From Desulfoferrobacter suflitae (GTDB lineage Bacteria > Desulfobacterota > Syntrophobacteria > Syntrophobacterales > Syntrophobacteraceae), in NCBI RefSeq assembly GCF_022603395.1, contig NZ_JAIBKA010000006.1, positions 124,001 to 188,000 of the forward strand: a stretch of DNA of 64,000 bases, written 5' to 3'. Under the pieces are notes generated by a model. That model ran no database searches and was not told where the DNA came from. It saw only the letters and a list, made by a program, of their open reading frames with translations. The position numbers were made by a program, and so were the translations under genes. This document shows, piece after piece, positions 44,050 through 54,645 of this stretch; position 1 is the stretch's first letter; each line of letters opens with the position of its first letter.

Positions 44050-44340
44050 CTAGAACTGCATTCGCATGATTTCCTGATAACCGTCCAGAGCCTTATTCCG
44101 TACTTTAAGGAGCAGCCGCAAACTGAGGTCCGCTTCTTCCAGTTGAATCATCGTCTCGTGGATGTTCTTGACACCGTTGACGGCCCCTTCCTGCATCGCC
44201 GTTTCAGCCTCGCGCTGAAACTGATCGACTGCCTTGATGTTGGCCTTCAACTCGTCGGCAAACCCAGTCGGTGACGCTTCCTGCACCGATGCCGCCAAGC
44301 CGTTGCTCTGCCAGCCGTCAGCGGACGAACTGATACGCAT
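44050..44340 (-). CDS. fliE: Rod-MS-ring junction protein FliE
   Basis: 96 residues ending in the conserved QEGAVNGVKNIHETMIQLEEADLSLRLLLKVRNKALDGYQEIMRMQF, diagnostic for FliE. AAAGGAA precedes ATG 44340. FliE is the first rod-type protein exported and links FliF to FlgB. It lies between flgC and fliF. Confidence 0.95.
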   Translation of the reverse strand: MRISSSADGWQSNGLAASVQEASPTGFADELKANIKAVDQFQREAETAMQEGAVNGVKNIHETMIQLEEADLSLRLLLKVRNKALDGYQEIMRMQF

Positions 44341-44437
44341 CGGAAATTCCTTTCGATAGTAGGTTCAATCTCTGTTCGGGGTCCATCTGACAGCCACCCC
44401 TGCTCAAGGGGGAAAATTTTTCCTCCCCCATGTTCTG

Positions 44438-44875
44438 TTATTTGCCTATTTCCATGGCTTTTAGAGCCAATTGTTTAGCCATGTTCAAAGCGGCCAGATT
44501 GGCTTCATAGGAACGGGTGGCGATCATCAAATTGGCCATTTCCTCGACGGGGTTGATGTTCGGCATCTGAACGATGCCATCCCCGTCGGCATCAGGGTGG
44601 CTGGGGTCATGGATGCGCTTAAAGTCGCGCCCGTCAGGAACAATTTCCCTCACCTGCACTTTTCCCAAAGCATCCTCCAGGGCGCCGTCGAGCGACCGAT
44701 CAAATCGCTCCGCCACGGGGACAGTCTCATAGATGACCGTCTTGCGCCGGTAAGGTTGGCCATCGTCGGCCCTCGTTGTATTCACATTGGCCAGGTTGGC
44801 GGACACCACATTTAACCAGGTACGATGCGCCGCTAACCCGGAAGCGCTTATTTTCATAGAGGTTTCCAAATCCAC
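44438..44875 (-). CDS. flgC: Proximal rod protein FlgC
   Basis: 145 residues. The N-terminus has ISASGLAAHRTWLNVVSANLANVNTTRADDGQPYRRK and the C-terminus VEEMANLMIATRSYEANLAALNMAKQLALKAMEIG, the FlgC ends. It starts at GTG 44875, which overlaps the flgB stop (TAGTG), with AAGGAGG in place. A 96-bp gap precedes fliE. Confidence 0.96.
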   Translation of the reverse strand: MDLETSMKISASGLAAHRTWLNVVSANLANVNTTRADDGQPYRRKTVIYETVPVAERFDRSLDGALEDALGKVQVREIVPDGRDFKRIHDPSHPDADGDGIVQMPNINPVEEMANLMIATRSYEANLAALNMAKQLALKAMEIGK

Positions 44876-45267
44876 TATTGTCCTCCTTCACTGATCGCTT
44901 GGCGCAGCATCGAAAACTTCTTGTTGAGCATCGTCGTGATGAATTGATATTCAATGCTGTTGCGCGTCAGCTTCATCATTTCCTGCTCCAAATTGACCGC
45001 GCCGATCTCCTCGGTTGTTACAGGCACCCCGGGCCAGACGGCGTCACCAGGGGCAAGGTGGCCGGCATCGGACTTCACCATATGAAAGCCCGGTTCTCCA
45101 AGGTAACTCTTGAGGGTCTCTTCAAAAGAGAGCTCCCTGGCGTTGAAACCCGGTGTATTGAGGTTGGCCAAATTGCTTGAAACCAGTTGGTGATTGAGCG
45201 AACCGAGATTCAGTCGGTCCCTCATGAGTGCGATTGTACGGTCAAAAACTTTACTCTCATTATTCAT
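44875..45267 (-). CDS. flgB: Proximal rod protein FlgB
   Basis: 130 residues: FDRTIALMRDRLNLGSLNHQLVSSNLANLNTPGFNARELSFEETL at the start and LEQEMMKLTRNSIEYQFITTMLNKKFSMLRQAI at the end. ATG 45267 follows AAAGGAG. It is the first structural gene behind the sigma-54 promoter at 45296-45311 and leads the flgB-to-motE operon. Confidence 0.96.
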   Translation of the reverse strand: MNNESKVFDRTIALMRDRLNLGSLNHQLVSSNLANLNTPGFNARELSFEETLKSYLGEPGFHMVKSDAGHLAPGDAVWPGVPVTTEEIGAVNLEQEMMKLTRNSIEYQFITTMLNKKFSMLRQAISEGGQ

Positions 45268-45295
45268 TGTGATTCTCCTTTCACGCCAGGGTACA

Positions 45296-45311
45296 AGCAC
45301 ATTTCATACCA
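45296..45311 (-). promoter_or_regulatory. Sigma-54 (-24/-12) promoter of the flgB operon
   Basis: On the minus strand TGGTATG-AAAT-GTGCT: GG and GC are ten bases apart, with one deviation in TTGC. The start would fall near 45285, about 18 bases before the flgB ATG, with AAAGGAG between. A FleQ-box-like site lies about 60-75 bp upstream. Confidence 0.72.
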
Positions 45312-45371
45312 CTGCCATGGCCTCACACCACGTCGAAGCACCCTTTACGATCAGCGGCTCTCGGACGCATT

Positions 45372-45385
45372 GTCAAAACGTTGAC
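45372..45385. promoter_or_regulatory. FleQ-box-like palindrome upstream of the flgB promoter
   Basis: GTCA-AAACGT-TGAC keeps the GTCA-N6-TGAC frame of the Pseudomonas FleQ box, with 11 of 14 bases the same. It lies 61 bp upstream of the -24/-12 element, a normal enhancer distance, between the promoter and the end of the regulator gene. The same frame occurs upstream of motA. Confidence 0.6.
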
Positions 45386-45470
45386 GTCCATCCGGTCGGC
45401 TGAACGTCAAAAAAGTTTCGTGGCAGCTCTGCCAAGACACTGGCAAGAGGTCCGGACAACCTGACGGCAC

Positions 45471-46802
45471 TCACGCATCCCTGCTTGCGCCCTGCCCGGC
45501 ATAAAGGCTGAGCTTATTGCGCAGGGTGCGCACACTGATCCCCAAAATTTCCGCCGCCCGTGTGCGGTTGCCGCGGCAGTTTGCCAATGCCTTCTCGATG
45601 AGCAGCCGTTCCATGTCGTCAATGGGCATGACATCAAGACCCAAAGCAGGTGCTTGATGCGGTTGAGACTGATCGAATATGAGATCCTCTCGGCTGATGA
45701 CATGGTCCCTACTCAACAGCATGGCCCGCTGAATGATATTCTCCAGTTCACGCACGTTGCCCGGCCAGGAGTGCTCCGCCAGAGCCGCCATGGCTGCGGG
45801 TTGTATTTGAGCAATGCAGCGTTTGTGAATCTGGTTGTATTTGGCCACAAAGTGTTGACACAACAAGGGAAGATCTTCCAGCCGCTCACGCAGCGGTGGG
45901 AGCTTTAAGGGTATCACGTTAAGCCGGTAGTAAAGATCTTTTCTGAAGTGACCCTGCGCCAGGGCTTCGTCAATCGTACGGTTGGTTGAAGCGACTACGC
46001 GGACGTCTATGGGCACGGGGTACTTGCCGCCCACCCGGTCCAATTCATTTTCCTGCAGCACGCGTAAGAGTTTGGGCTGAAGGTGAATTGGAATTTCCGT
46101 GACTTCGTCCAAGAACAAGGTGCCCGTATGCGCCAATTCAAACTTGCCCGGCTTGGCTCTGGTCGCTCCAGTAAAGGCGCCCTTTTCATGGCCGAACAAC
46201 TCGCTCTCGATGAGAGATTCGGGCAGCGCAGCACAGTTTAGAGGGATGAACGGCTTGCTTGAGCGTTCGCTGTGGGTATGCAGGTACTTGGCAAAGAGTT
46301 CCTTGCCTGTGCCGCTCTCTCCTTGAATAAATACGGCCGCATTACTTGCAGCCACGCGTTTGGCTATCTCTTTCAGTTGGAGCATAACCGGGTTGCTGGT
46401 TATGATATCGGAGTGACGCAAATGGCAGGACTGCTCCGTGCGGTCCGGTCGGTCGGCCAGGAGCGCGATGGTTTTGATGAGCCGTTCGGGCACCAAAGGC
46501 TTCACCCAATAATCTTGCGCTCCCGCCTTCATCAATTCAATTGCATCCTCCAGGCTGGGCTTATGACTCATCACTATCACCGGGGGCTGCTTCAAGAGCG
46601 ATTGCCAATGCTCCAGGAAGCGAACCGTGTGAGCCGTGTGACCATTGGAACTGAGCAACACCAGGCCAATGTCACTGCGGTCCATCAGTTTTGAGGCTGA
46701 ATCCATCGTTGCAGCCACCCTACACGCACATCCCTGTTGTTCGATACAACCCTTCAAATCGTCAACTTCATGGCGATTTGATGATACGATCAAAATGGTC
46801 AT
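45471..46802 (-). CDS. FleQ/FlgR-like sigma-54 activator with degenerate receiver
   Basis: 443 residues. The N-terminal receiver-like domain has lost its acidic pocket (VSSN for VDD) and its phosphoacceptor (LLSSNGH, Ser51/Ser52 for Asp); only the Lys of VKPL remains, so phosphorylation is not expected. The AAA+ domain is intact: Walker [15 protein letters not shown], the sigma-54 contact loop GAFTGA, Walker B TLFLDEVTE and [12 protein letters not shown] Fis-type helix-turn-helix ends the protein (NRTRAAEILGISVRTLRNKL). It resembles FleQ, the flagellar master activator, and lies just upstream of the flgB operon and its enhancer-like site. ATG 46802 is the start. Confidence 0.88.
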   Translation of the reverse strand: MTILIVSSNRHEVDDLKGCIEQQGCACRVAATMDSASKLMDRSDIGLVLLSSNGHTAHTVRFLEHWQSLLKQPPVIVMSHKPSLEDAIELMKAGAQDYWVKPLVPERLIKTIALLADRPDRTEQSCHLRHSDIITSNPVMLQLKEIAKRVAASNAAVFIQGESGTGKELFAKYLHTHSERSSKPFIPLNCAALPESLIESELFGHEKGAFTGATRAKPGKFELAHTGTLFLDEVTEIPIHLQPKLLRVLQENELDRVGGKYPVPIDVRVVASTNRTIDEALAQGHFRKDLYYRLNVIPLKLPPLRERLEDLPLLCQHFVAKYNQIHKRCIAQIQPAAMAALAEHSWPGNVRELENIIQRAMLLSRDHVISREDLIFDQSQPHQAPALGLDVMPIDDMERLLIEKALANCRGNRTRAAEILGISVRTLRNKLSLYAGQGASRDA

Positions 46803-46863
46803 CGCCTCGTCTCCCCGAGGTGCCGGCGCCCTCGCCAGCCAGGTCGTCACTTCCGGTGCAGCG

Positions 46864-49386
46864 CTAAAATGCAGCCCGCTTGGACTTGTTATCCTCCAGC
46901 TTGAGATAATCCAGCTTCTGTTGCGCAGCTGTTTGCCAGAACGGCTGCGAAGATTTCATCAGCTCATGGAGCTTTTCCATGGCCTTGTCGGCCTGCCCGG
47001 CTTTGGCGTAGAGATGGGAAAGCTGATAGTTCAAGCGACCCTTCAGTTCCCCGGAAGGATTGAGAGCAATCGCTTTCTCCAGCATCTCAGCCGCCTGCTG
47101 CGGTTGCTTGAGAGCCTCATAACACTCGCTTTGCATCAAACACAGACGGACCCTCTGCTCCGCGTCGTCCTTGCTCAACCGGTCATGGATAACGTGGAGC
47201 TGTTCCAGGGCATCCTCCGGGCGATCTGTTTTAATCAAGCATTCAGCGTAGTGCCACAACAGGACCAGGTCAGTCGCTTCGGGTGTGTACCCATCGCCGA
47301 GCAACAGGTCGAATTGCGTCACAGCCCCCTGATAGTCGCCCCGACCGAAACGGATCTCTGCCGTCAGGCGCTGTTTCTCCGGCTCCAGAGCGACTGATTG
47401 GACTTGTGCCAGATGGTTCATCGCAGTGTCGGGATCACCCGCCAAATGAGCATATTCCGATATCTTAAGGTGCCATTCATCATTTTCCGCCGCCACATCG
47501 CGCAGCAGGTTCCGATATATGTCGATCGCCCTGGAATAGAGTTTCAATTGACCGTAGCTTTCTGCGACGGCAGCTAGCAACGAGCCGCTCCCGTTCGCTT
47601 GAAACCAGGACGGGTATTCCTTATAGAGCTCCACCACTTTCAGGTAGTCTTTGTTGGCGAAAGCGGACTTCGCCCAGTCGCTCACTATCCGTTCCTTGAG
47701 CGCCAAAAATTCATCGAATTCAGCCGCATTGCTCCGGCCCTGAAGGATCTTTTCAACCAATGAGAGGCTCTGTGCATAATTCCGGTTTTGCCATTCCCAA
47801 ACGGCCAACTTGAAAAAGACCACCTTCATCAGAGGCAACGAAAGGGGGCGTTCAGCCAACTGGCGGTAGATCTGGCAGGCCTCGGCGCTCATTTGGCTGC
47901 CCCGCTCCAATGACTCTGCTGTGCGGATTTGACTGATGACGTAGCCCTCTGTGCCGGGATATTGTTGGACAATGTATCGAGATAATTTGTCAGCCAGATG
48001 TTTCTCTCCCTTGTGCTGCAATGTCTCGGCAATTCTTGCCAGCACCAGATCCTTGTCGGCACCCTGGACGTCCAGGTTGATGTAGTGCATCAGGTATCGA
48101 TAGCTTTCGGCATATTGCGCGACAGCGAACAGGGACTCCCCAAAATATCTAAGCAAATCGGGATGTTTTAAGTACGCCTTGGGGTCCATGGAGAGGCATT
48201 CCTGGAAATGGCCTATGGCATCCTGATGAGCGTTCACCTTGGACAATGCCTTTCCCAATTGGTAGTTGGCTTCAAGTTTGTCGGCCGGACTGAGTTCAAG
48301 AGAGAGGGCGGTGCGGAAGGACGTAACGGCGCCGACTGAATCATTGAGCGTCAATTGCAGGCGGCCCAGTTGCATCCAGCTCAAAGGCACAACGGCAGCA
48401 CGAGGATAGTCGGCAATTATGTTTTCCAGATATTCCTTGCACTTTTGCATGTCCCCCATTTGCAGGTATGCCGATGCACAGCGGAAGAGCAGCAGGGGCA
48501 CTTGAGGATCATCGGGATCGGTTGGAATACCGTTTTCACAGTTTCGAATCATTTCATGCGGCGCGGTCGCTTCCTTTTCTGTGGCTGCAGACGCCGGATC
48601 AGCCACGGAGTTGACTGAATCCATGACAAGAGCCTGGTCGCTGGAACGGCTCGTGGCAGGATCGCCCGCCTGCTCCACTTTGTTCTTTTGACGGGTTAGG
48701 GGAATTGGCTTGCGCTGTCCACCGTCAAAAAGTTGACTTGACATTGTCAGGGGTTTTATGATATTCGGCTTAGCTCCCGCGGCAAGGACGGCGTGGCGTT
48801 CTTCGGCTTTTTGACTCAGGGGCCGAGCAGTTTCGCCGGGGGCAATGCCCTCCGCCTTGCCCGGCTGGTCGCCAACCGTTCGCTCCTTTGGGGGGGGGTC
48901 CAACGGAATGCCAGGCTTATCCCGGTCGCGAGTGGGAGCGAGGGAAGCGGCAGGGGCGGTATCCGCTGAAAAATCCATCACCAAACGATACCATCCGGGT
49001 TTGGGGGGATCATGCTCCAGGTAGAAATAGCTCATGGAGGTGTTGGGCTTTAACGACACGACAATGCTTGTGCCCTGGTTTGATCTCGTGAACCGAATTT
49101 TCGTCACCAATTTGAAATACCGATAGGGGAGTTTCGAAGGCTGAACCCTGGCGGTGAGTTTTTGATATTCAATGATGACTTTGTCCCGTTCAGAATCCTC
49201 GATGCGGACAGGTCGTTCACCCTGCATATCAAATACGATGCGGGTGAACGACGCATGGTCTCCGAAACGGACTCGGTGCAGTTCTGCCGCCGAGGCGCAG
49301 CAAGCATCAATAAGCAACGACGAGATCAAGACCACGGCTGCAACCAAAATTTTGACACTTCTCGTCTGTGAATAGAATCCTGTCAT
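46864..49386 (-). CDS. Secreted AMIN-domain and TPR-repeat protein
   Basis: 840 residues. A signal peptide (ILVAAVVLISSLLIDACCASAAE) is followed by an AMIN-like beta domain (about 36-135, LHRVRFGDHASFTRIVFDMQ ... KPGWYRLVMDFSA), a Pro/Lys-rich linker to about residue 275, then at least ten TPR-like repeats to the C-terminus. AMIN domains bind peptidoglycan or pilus/secretin machines in the periplasm. The gene lies 61 bp upstream of the FleQ-like regulator and behind its own sigma-54 promoter. A role in anchoring or surface-structure assembly is likely; no homologue of known function is recognised. Confidence 0.72.
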   Translation of the reverse strand: MTGFYSQTRSVKILVAAVVLISSLLIDACCASAAELHRVRFGDHASFTRIVFDMQGERPVRIEDSERDKVIIEYQKLTARVQPSKLPYRYFKLVTKIRFTRSNQGTSIVVSLKPNTSMSYFYLEHDPPKPGWYRLVMDFSADTAPAASLAPTRDRDKPGIPLDPPPKERTVGDQPGKAEGIAPGETARPLSQKAEERHAVLAAGAKPNIIKPLTMSSQLFDGGQRKPIPLTRQKNKVEQAGDPATSRSSDQALVMDSVNSVADPASAATEKEATAPHEMIRNCENGIPTDPDDPQVPLLLFRCASAYLQMGDMQKCKEYLENIIADYPRAAVVPLSWMQLGRLQLTLNDSVGAVTSFRTALSLELSPADKLEANYQLGKALSKVNAHQDAIGHFQECLSMDPKAYLKHPDLLRYFGESLFAVAQYAESYRYLMHYINLDVQGADKDLVLARIAETLQHKGEKHLADKLSRYIVQQYPGTEGYVISQIRTAESLERGSQMSAEACQIYRQLAERPLSLPLMKVVFFKLAVWEWQNRNYAQSLSLVEKILQGRSNAAEFDEFLALKERIVSDWAKSAFANKDYLKVVELYKEYPSWFQANGSGSLLAAVAESYGQLKLYSRAIDIYRNLLRDVAAENDEWHLKISEYAHLAGDPDTAMNHLAQVQSVALEPEKQRLTAEIRFGRGDYQGAVTQFDLLLGDGYTPEATDLVLLWHYAECLIKTDRPEDALEQLHVIHDRLSKDDAEQRVRLCLMQSECYEALKQPQQAAEMLEKAIALNPSGELKGRLNYQLSHLYAKAGQADKAMEKLHELMKSSQPFWQTAAQQKLDYLKLEDNKSKRAAF

Positions 49387-49453
49387 ATTCCAATCTCATC
49401 AAGAGTCCTGTAGTCATTGCACCCCATATAGAGTCGTTGGAAGCAAAAGAAGG

Positions 49454-49469
49454 AGCAAGAGTGGTGCCA
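49454..49469 (-). promoter_or_regulatory. Sigma-54 (-24/-12) promoter of the AMIN-TPR gene and regulator
   Basis: On the minus strand TGGCACC-ACTC-TTGCT, a near-perfect match. The start would fall near 49443, about 57 bases before the AMIN-TPR ATG at 49386. No GTCA-N6-TGAC site is visible in the 140 bp upstream, so this promoter may be served by the other regulator at 49.6-51 kb. Confidence 0.82.
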
Positions 49470-49611
49470 ATGCCGATGGGGCGCAGCGGAGCATTCCGGC
49501 CCAACAGGTTGTCACGGCCGCGAAGCGCTCAAGCCACTCATGCAGGAAAGGAGAGCCATGTTGCAGGGGAGAGTAAAAACCGGGGAGCCGCAGGCTGTCT
49601 GCGGGAACTGA

Positions 49612-50994
49612 TTAATAGGTGAGGTGCTTCTTTTTCATCTTCTCGACCAGGGTGGTGCGATTCAAACCCAACAACTGAGCAGCCCTGGCACGAACGCCGT
49701 TGGCTTTCTCCAGAGCCTCCATGATCAGTCTATTTTCAAGCTCATCAAGGGTCTTTTTCAGGTCCACGCCCCCTGCCTCAATAAGCTGTTCCTTGTTCTC
49801 CACGTGAGACTTCGGTTGCCGGCGTATCCGTGCGGGCAGATCGTTCATCTGGATAACGTCAGCTTCCGTGAGAATGACCAGCCGCTCGATCAAGTTCTCC
49901 AGTTCGCGCACGTTGCCGGGCCATTCGTAGGCCTCCAGCGCGGCCATCGCAGAGCTCGTCAATTTCTTGAGGGAAACGCCTTTTTCCATGCAGTGCTGTC
50001 TCAAAAAATGTTGAGCGATCAGAGCCACATCGCCATCCCTTTCCCGCAATGGGGGAACTCGAATGGGAATGACATTGATACGATAATACAAATCTTCTCT
50101 GAACTCGCCATTCTCAACCGCTTTCTCCAGGTCTTTGTTGGTTGCAGCAATGATGCGCACATCCACCTGAATCGTGCGCCCTCCCCCTATTCGTTCGAAC
50201 TTGCGTTCTTGCAGAAAACGCAGCAGTTTCACCTGAAGCTTCAGGGGCATTTCGCCTATTTCGTCCAAAAAAATCGTACCGCGGTGCGCCAATTCAAATC
50301 GACCCTTACGCTCCTTGACCGCTCCCGTAAATGCTCCCTTCTCGTGGCCGAACAACTCGCTTTCCAGCAATTCCTCTGGAATTGCACCACAGTTGATCGG
50401 GACAATCGGTTTGTTATTGCGGTCACTGCTGAAATGAATGGCATTTGCAATGAGCTCTTTGCCCGTGCCACTCTCGCCGGTCAAGAGCACCGTCGAATCG
50501 GTTTTGGCCACCCTGCGGATGATCCTGTACAGAGCCTCCATTGGAGCACTCCGTCCTATGATGTTGTCAAACTGGTAGCGTTCCTGCAACTGCGACCGCA
50601 GCATCACATTGTCCATCTTCAATGCGTGAAGCTCTTGGATTCTATTCAAAGCCAACAAGATTTCATCCATGTTGGCAGGCTTCGTCATGTAATCGAAGGC
50701 ACCCTTTTTCAGGGCTTCAACCGCCGTCCCGATGGTTCCGAAACCGGTCAATACGATGACCATGGTGTCTGCGTAGTTGATTTTAAAATGGTCGAGCAGT
50801 TGCAGGCCGTCCATGCCGGGCATGGATAGATCCGTGATCACGATGTCGTAGCTTTGGGTCTTGGCTTTCTCTACTGCCTCTATTCCGCTGCAGGCCAATT
50901 CAACGGAATAACCTTGTGTTTTGAGGTTTTCGGAGATCAGATCAAGTGCGAGGGGGTCATCATCTACCAGCAAGACTTTGTTCAGCAGTTTCAT
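49612..50994 (-). CDS. NtrC-family sigma-54 response regulator
   Basis: 460 residues. The receiver is complete (Asp11-13 pocket, phosphoacceptor Asp55 in [11 protein letters not shown], Thr, Lys in MTKPAN). The AAA+ domain has [31 protein letters not shown] and [11 protein letters not shown], and a Fis-type helix-turn-helix ends the protein ([26 protein letters not shown]). It should activate sigma-54 promoters when phosphorylated; its kinase is not in this window. Position upstream of the flagellar genes suggests a FleR/FlgR-like role. ATG 50994 is preferred to 51045 because the receiver fold begins there. Confidence 0.88.
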   Translation of the reverse strand: MKLLNKVLLVDDDPLALDLISENLKTQGYSVELACSGIEAVEKAKTQSYDIVITDLSMPGMDGLQLLDHFKINYADTMVIVLTGFGTIGTAVEALKKGAFDYMTKPANMDEILLALNRIQELHALKMDNVMLRSQLQERYQFDNIIGRSAPMEALYRIIRRVAKTDSTVLLTGESGTGKELIANAIHFSSDRNNKPIVPINCGAIPEELLESELFGHEKGAFTGAVKERKGRFELAHRGTIFLDEIGEMPLKLQVKLLRFLQERKFERIGGGRTIQVDVRIIAATNKDLEKAVENGEFREDLYYRINVIPIRVPPLRERDGDVALIAQHFLRQHCMEKGVSLKKLTSSAMAALEAYEWPGNVRELENLIERLVILTEADVIQMNDLPARIRRQPKSHVENKEQLIEAGGVDLKKTLDELENRLIMEALEKANGVRARAAQLLGLNRTTLVEKMKKKHLTY

Positions 50995-51228
50995 TTTCTT
51001 TTCCAAAACCTGTCTCAAGTCTGGAGGAGAAGTGGTTGCGGCCAACTTCGCATAACGGCTTAATCTGTATCTTACTTCAAATAATAAGAGTTTTTTGGAA
51101 GCGCAGGTGTATGGGTCAATGTCGATTTAAGAATATGCTCCGGCAACTGTTGCAATATAGCAGGAAACACTGGTTTGTAAAAGAGTCCTCCTCAAACCTT
51201 TTGCAGGCGCGCAGGCGGTGGACACTGT

Positions 51229-52131
51229 TTAGCTTCTCTCCGCGGCTCTTTGTCTGAGGTAATTCAGGAAGGCCGTGCAGAGGGGTGAGACTTGCCGGTT
51301 CTTTCTCTGGATCAAGTAAAACGGTCGGGAAATTCGCAGACCTTCAATCGGCGGCGCGACCAGACTCTTGTTGTGCAGATCCTCGGCTATCGAATGATAG
51401 GAGAGGATGGAGATCCCGATGCGTGCCTTGATTGCCTGGCGAACCGCTTCAGTGCTGCCCATTTCCGCCACGACGGAAAGACTGGCCAGGTCAAAGCCAT
51501 GCTCCCGCAGCGTTTCACTCATCACCTTACGTGTTCCGGAGCCCTGTTCCCGCATGATGAACGGCTGCCCTGCCAGCTCATCCAGGCGGATGGATTTGCG
51601 TTCGGCCCACGGGTGATCGGGCCAGGTCGCCAGGATCAGCTCATCTGCAAAGACCTCCTCCAGGACAACGCGCCGATCCTGCCATCTGGCCCCCACCAGA
51701 CCTGCTTCCAGATCGCTGCGCAGCAGTCTTTCCACAATCTTGGCGCTGCCTGATATCGCAACGGTAATCTGGATCGAAGGGTGGCGGGACTTGAATGATC
51801 CGATAATGGTCGGCAGGATGTAAGTGCCGGGAATCGTGCTCGCTCCTATCAACAGGTGGCCGCACAGATTGCCTGTGTAATTCTGCACCGCCTGCACCGC
51901 CTCATCGCGCAGCCGAATGATTTTGCGTCCGTACTCGTAAAGGATTTTGCCCGCGGGGGTTGGCAGTACTTCGCGCCCCAGACGATCCACCAGCTTCTCC
52001 CCGAGCATCTCCTCAAGGGCGCGAACATGCTCACTCACGGTAGGCTGAGTCAGACAAACCGCCTCACCCGCCCTGGTAAAGCTTTGCAATTCCACCACCC
52101 GGCAAAATACTTCCAGCCTGTGAATGTCCAT
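51229..52131 (-). CDS. LysR-family regulator, selenium-metabolism-associated type
   Basis: 300 residues. The N-terminal winged helix (MDIHRLEVFCRVVELQSFTRAGEAVCLTQPTVSEHVRALEEMLGEKLVDRLGREVLPTPAG) and the effector domain (LLIGASTIPGTYILPTIIGSFKSRHPSIQITVAISG ... EQGSGTRKVMSETL) match, from memory, the subgroup annotated as selenium metabolism-associated LysR regulators in anaerobic delta- and clostridial lineages. Its target is unknown. It is divergent from a small membrane protein. No selenium genes are visible in this window. Confidence 0.82.
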   Translation of the reverse strand: MDIHRLEVFCRVVELQSFTRAGEAVCLTQPTVSEHVRALEEMLGEKLVDRLGREVLPTPAGKILYEYGRKIIRLRDEAVQAVQNYTGNLCGHLLIGASTIPGTYILPTIIGSFKSRHPSIQITVAISGSAKIVERLLRSDLEAGLVGARWQDRRVVLEEVFADELILATWPDHPWAERKSIRLDELAGQPFIMREQGSGTRKVMSETLREHGFDLASLSVVAEMGSTEAVRQAIKARIGISILSYHSIAEDLHNKSLVAPPIEGLRISRPFYLIQRKNRQVSPLCTAFLNYLRQRAAERS

Positions 52132-52187
52132 CCGTCATCCTGTGCACGTGCATGCTTCTTTACGACCTGCCCACTCGCGGTGGAGGT

Positions 52188-52254
52188 TGACAAAATGCAG
52201 GCAAAATGTCAGTTTGCGTTTCACCATAATCGGATAATGATGTTTTGAAGTCAA
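52188..52254. promoter_or_regulatory. lysR control region: inverted repeat and sigma-70-like promoter
   Basis: TGACA-N14-TGTCA (52188-52211) is an inverted repeat that could bind the LysR protein. On the minus strand TTGACT (52254-52249), a 17-base spacer and GATTAT (52231-52226) form a fair sigma-70-type promoter for lysR. Both are motif readings without further support. Confidence 0.35.
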
Positions 52255-52297
52255 CGGCAATCCCCCGGGAACAATGCGTCAATGAAGGGACCATCGA

Positions 52298-52537
52298 GTG
52301 AGCTGGTACTACTTTCCTGTCACCGTTTTTTATAGAGTCACGAGCGGCCTGGCGATATTCCTGGTCAAAAGGAAGCTTAAGAAAAACCATGCCGACCTGG
52401 GCAAATGGATTTTGTTGGCAAAACTCTATGAGGTCAGACAGGAAAGAACAGAGGCCATCAAAACACTCAAACTGGCGCAGCGCGTATTCCCCAAGAGTGA
52501 TCTGCTAAAGCGGCATCTCGCCAGGCTGCAAAACCCC

Positions 52538-52549
<12 letters not shown>
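52298..52549 (+). CDS. Small TPR-like membrane protein
   Basis: 83 residues. GTG 52298 has GAAGGGA eight bases upstream. The N-terminus has a short hydrophobic segment (WYYFPVTVFYRVTSGLAIFLV), then a single TPR-like helix pair (ADLGKWILLAKLYEVRQERTEAIKTLKLAQRVFPKSDLLKRHLARL). No name can be given. It is divergent from lysR, and its end overlaps the end of the convergent ABC-F gene by 12 bp. Confidence 0.55.
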
Positions 52550-54535
<1,986 letters not shown>

Positions 54536-54645
54536 CTGTACCTGACCCCTTGTCTTTTCCTCACACTGCCCGACCTGCCCCGGGCGGCTGTGCGAGAGCC
54601 GGCGAATTCCTCTTCCCCTGATGCAGAAGAAGACCCCGGGCAGGC

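Noticed and set aside
45246-45273. TAAAGTTT on the minus strand inside the start of flgB
   Set aside because: No -10 element follows; it is part of the flgB coding start.
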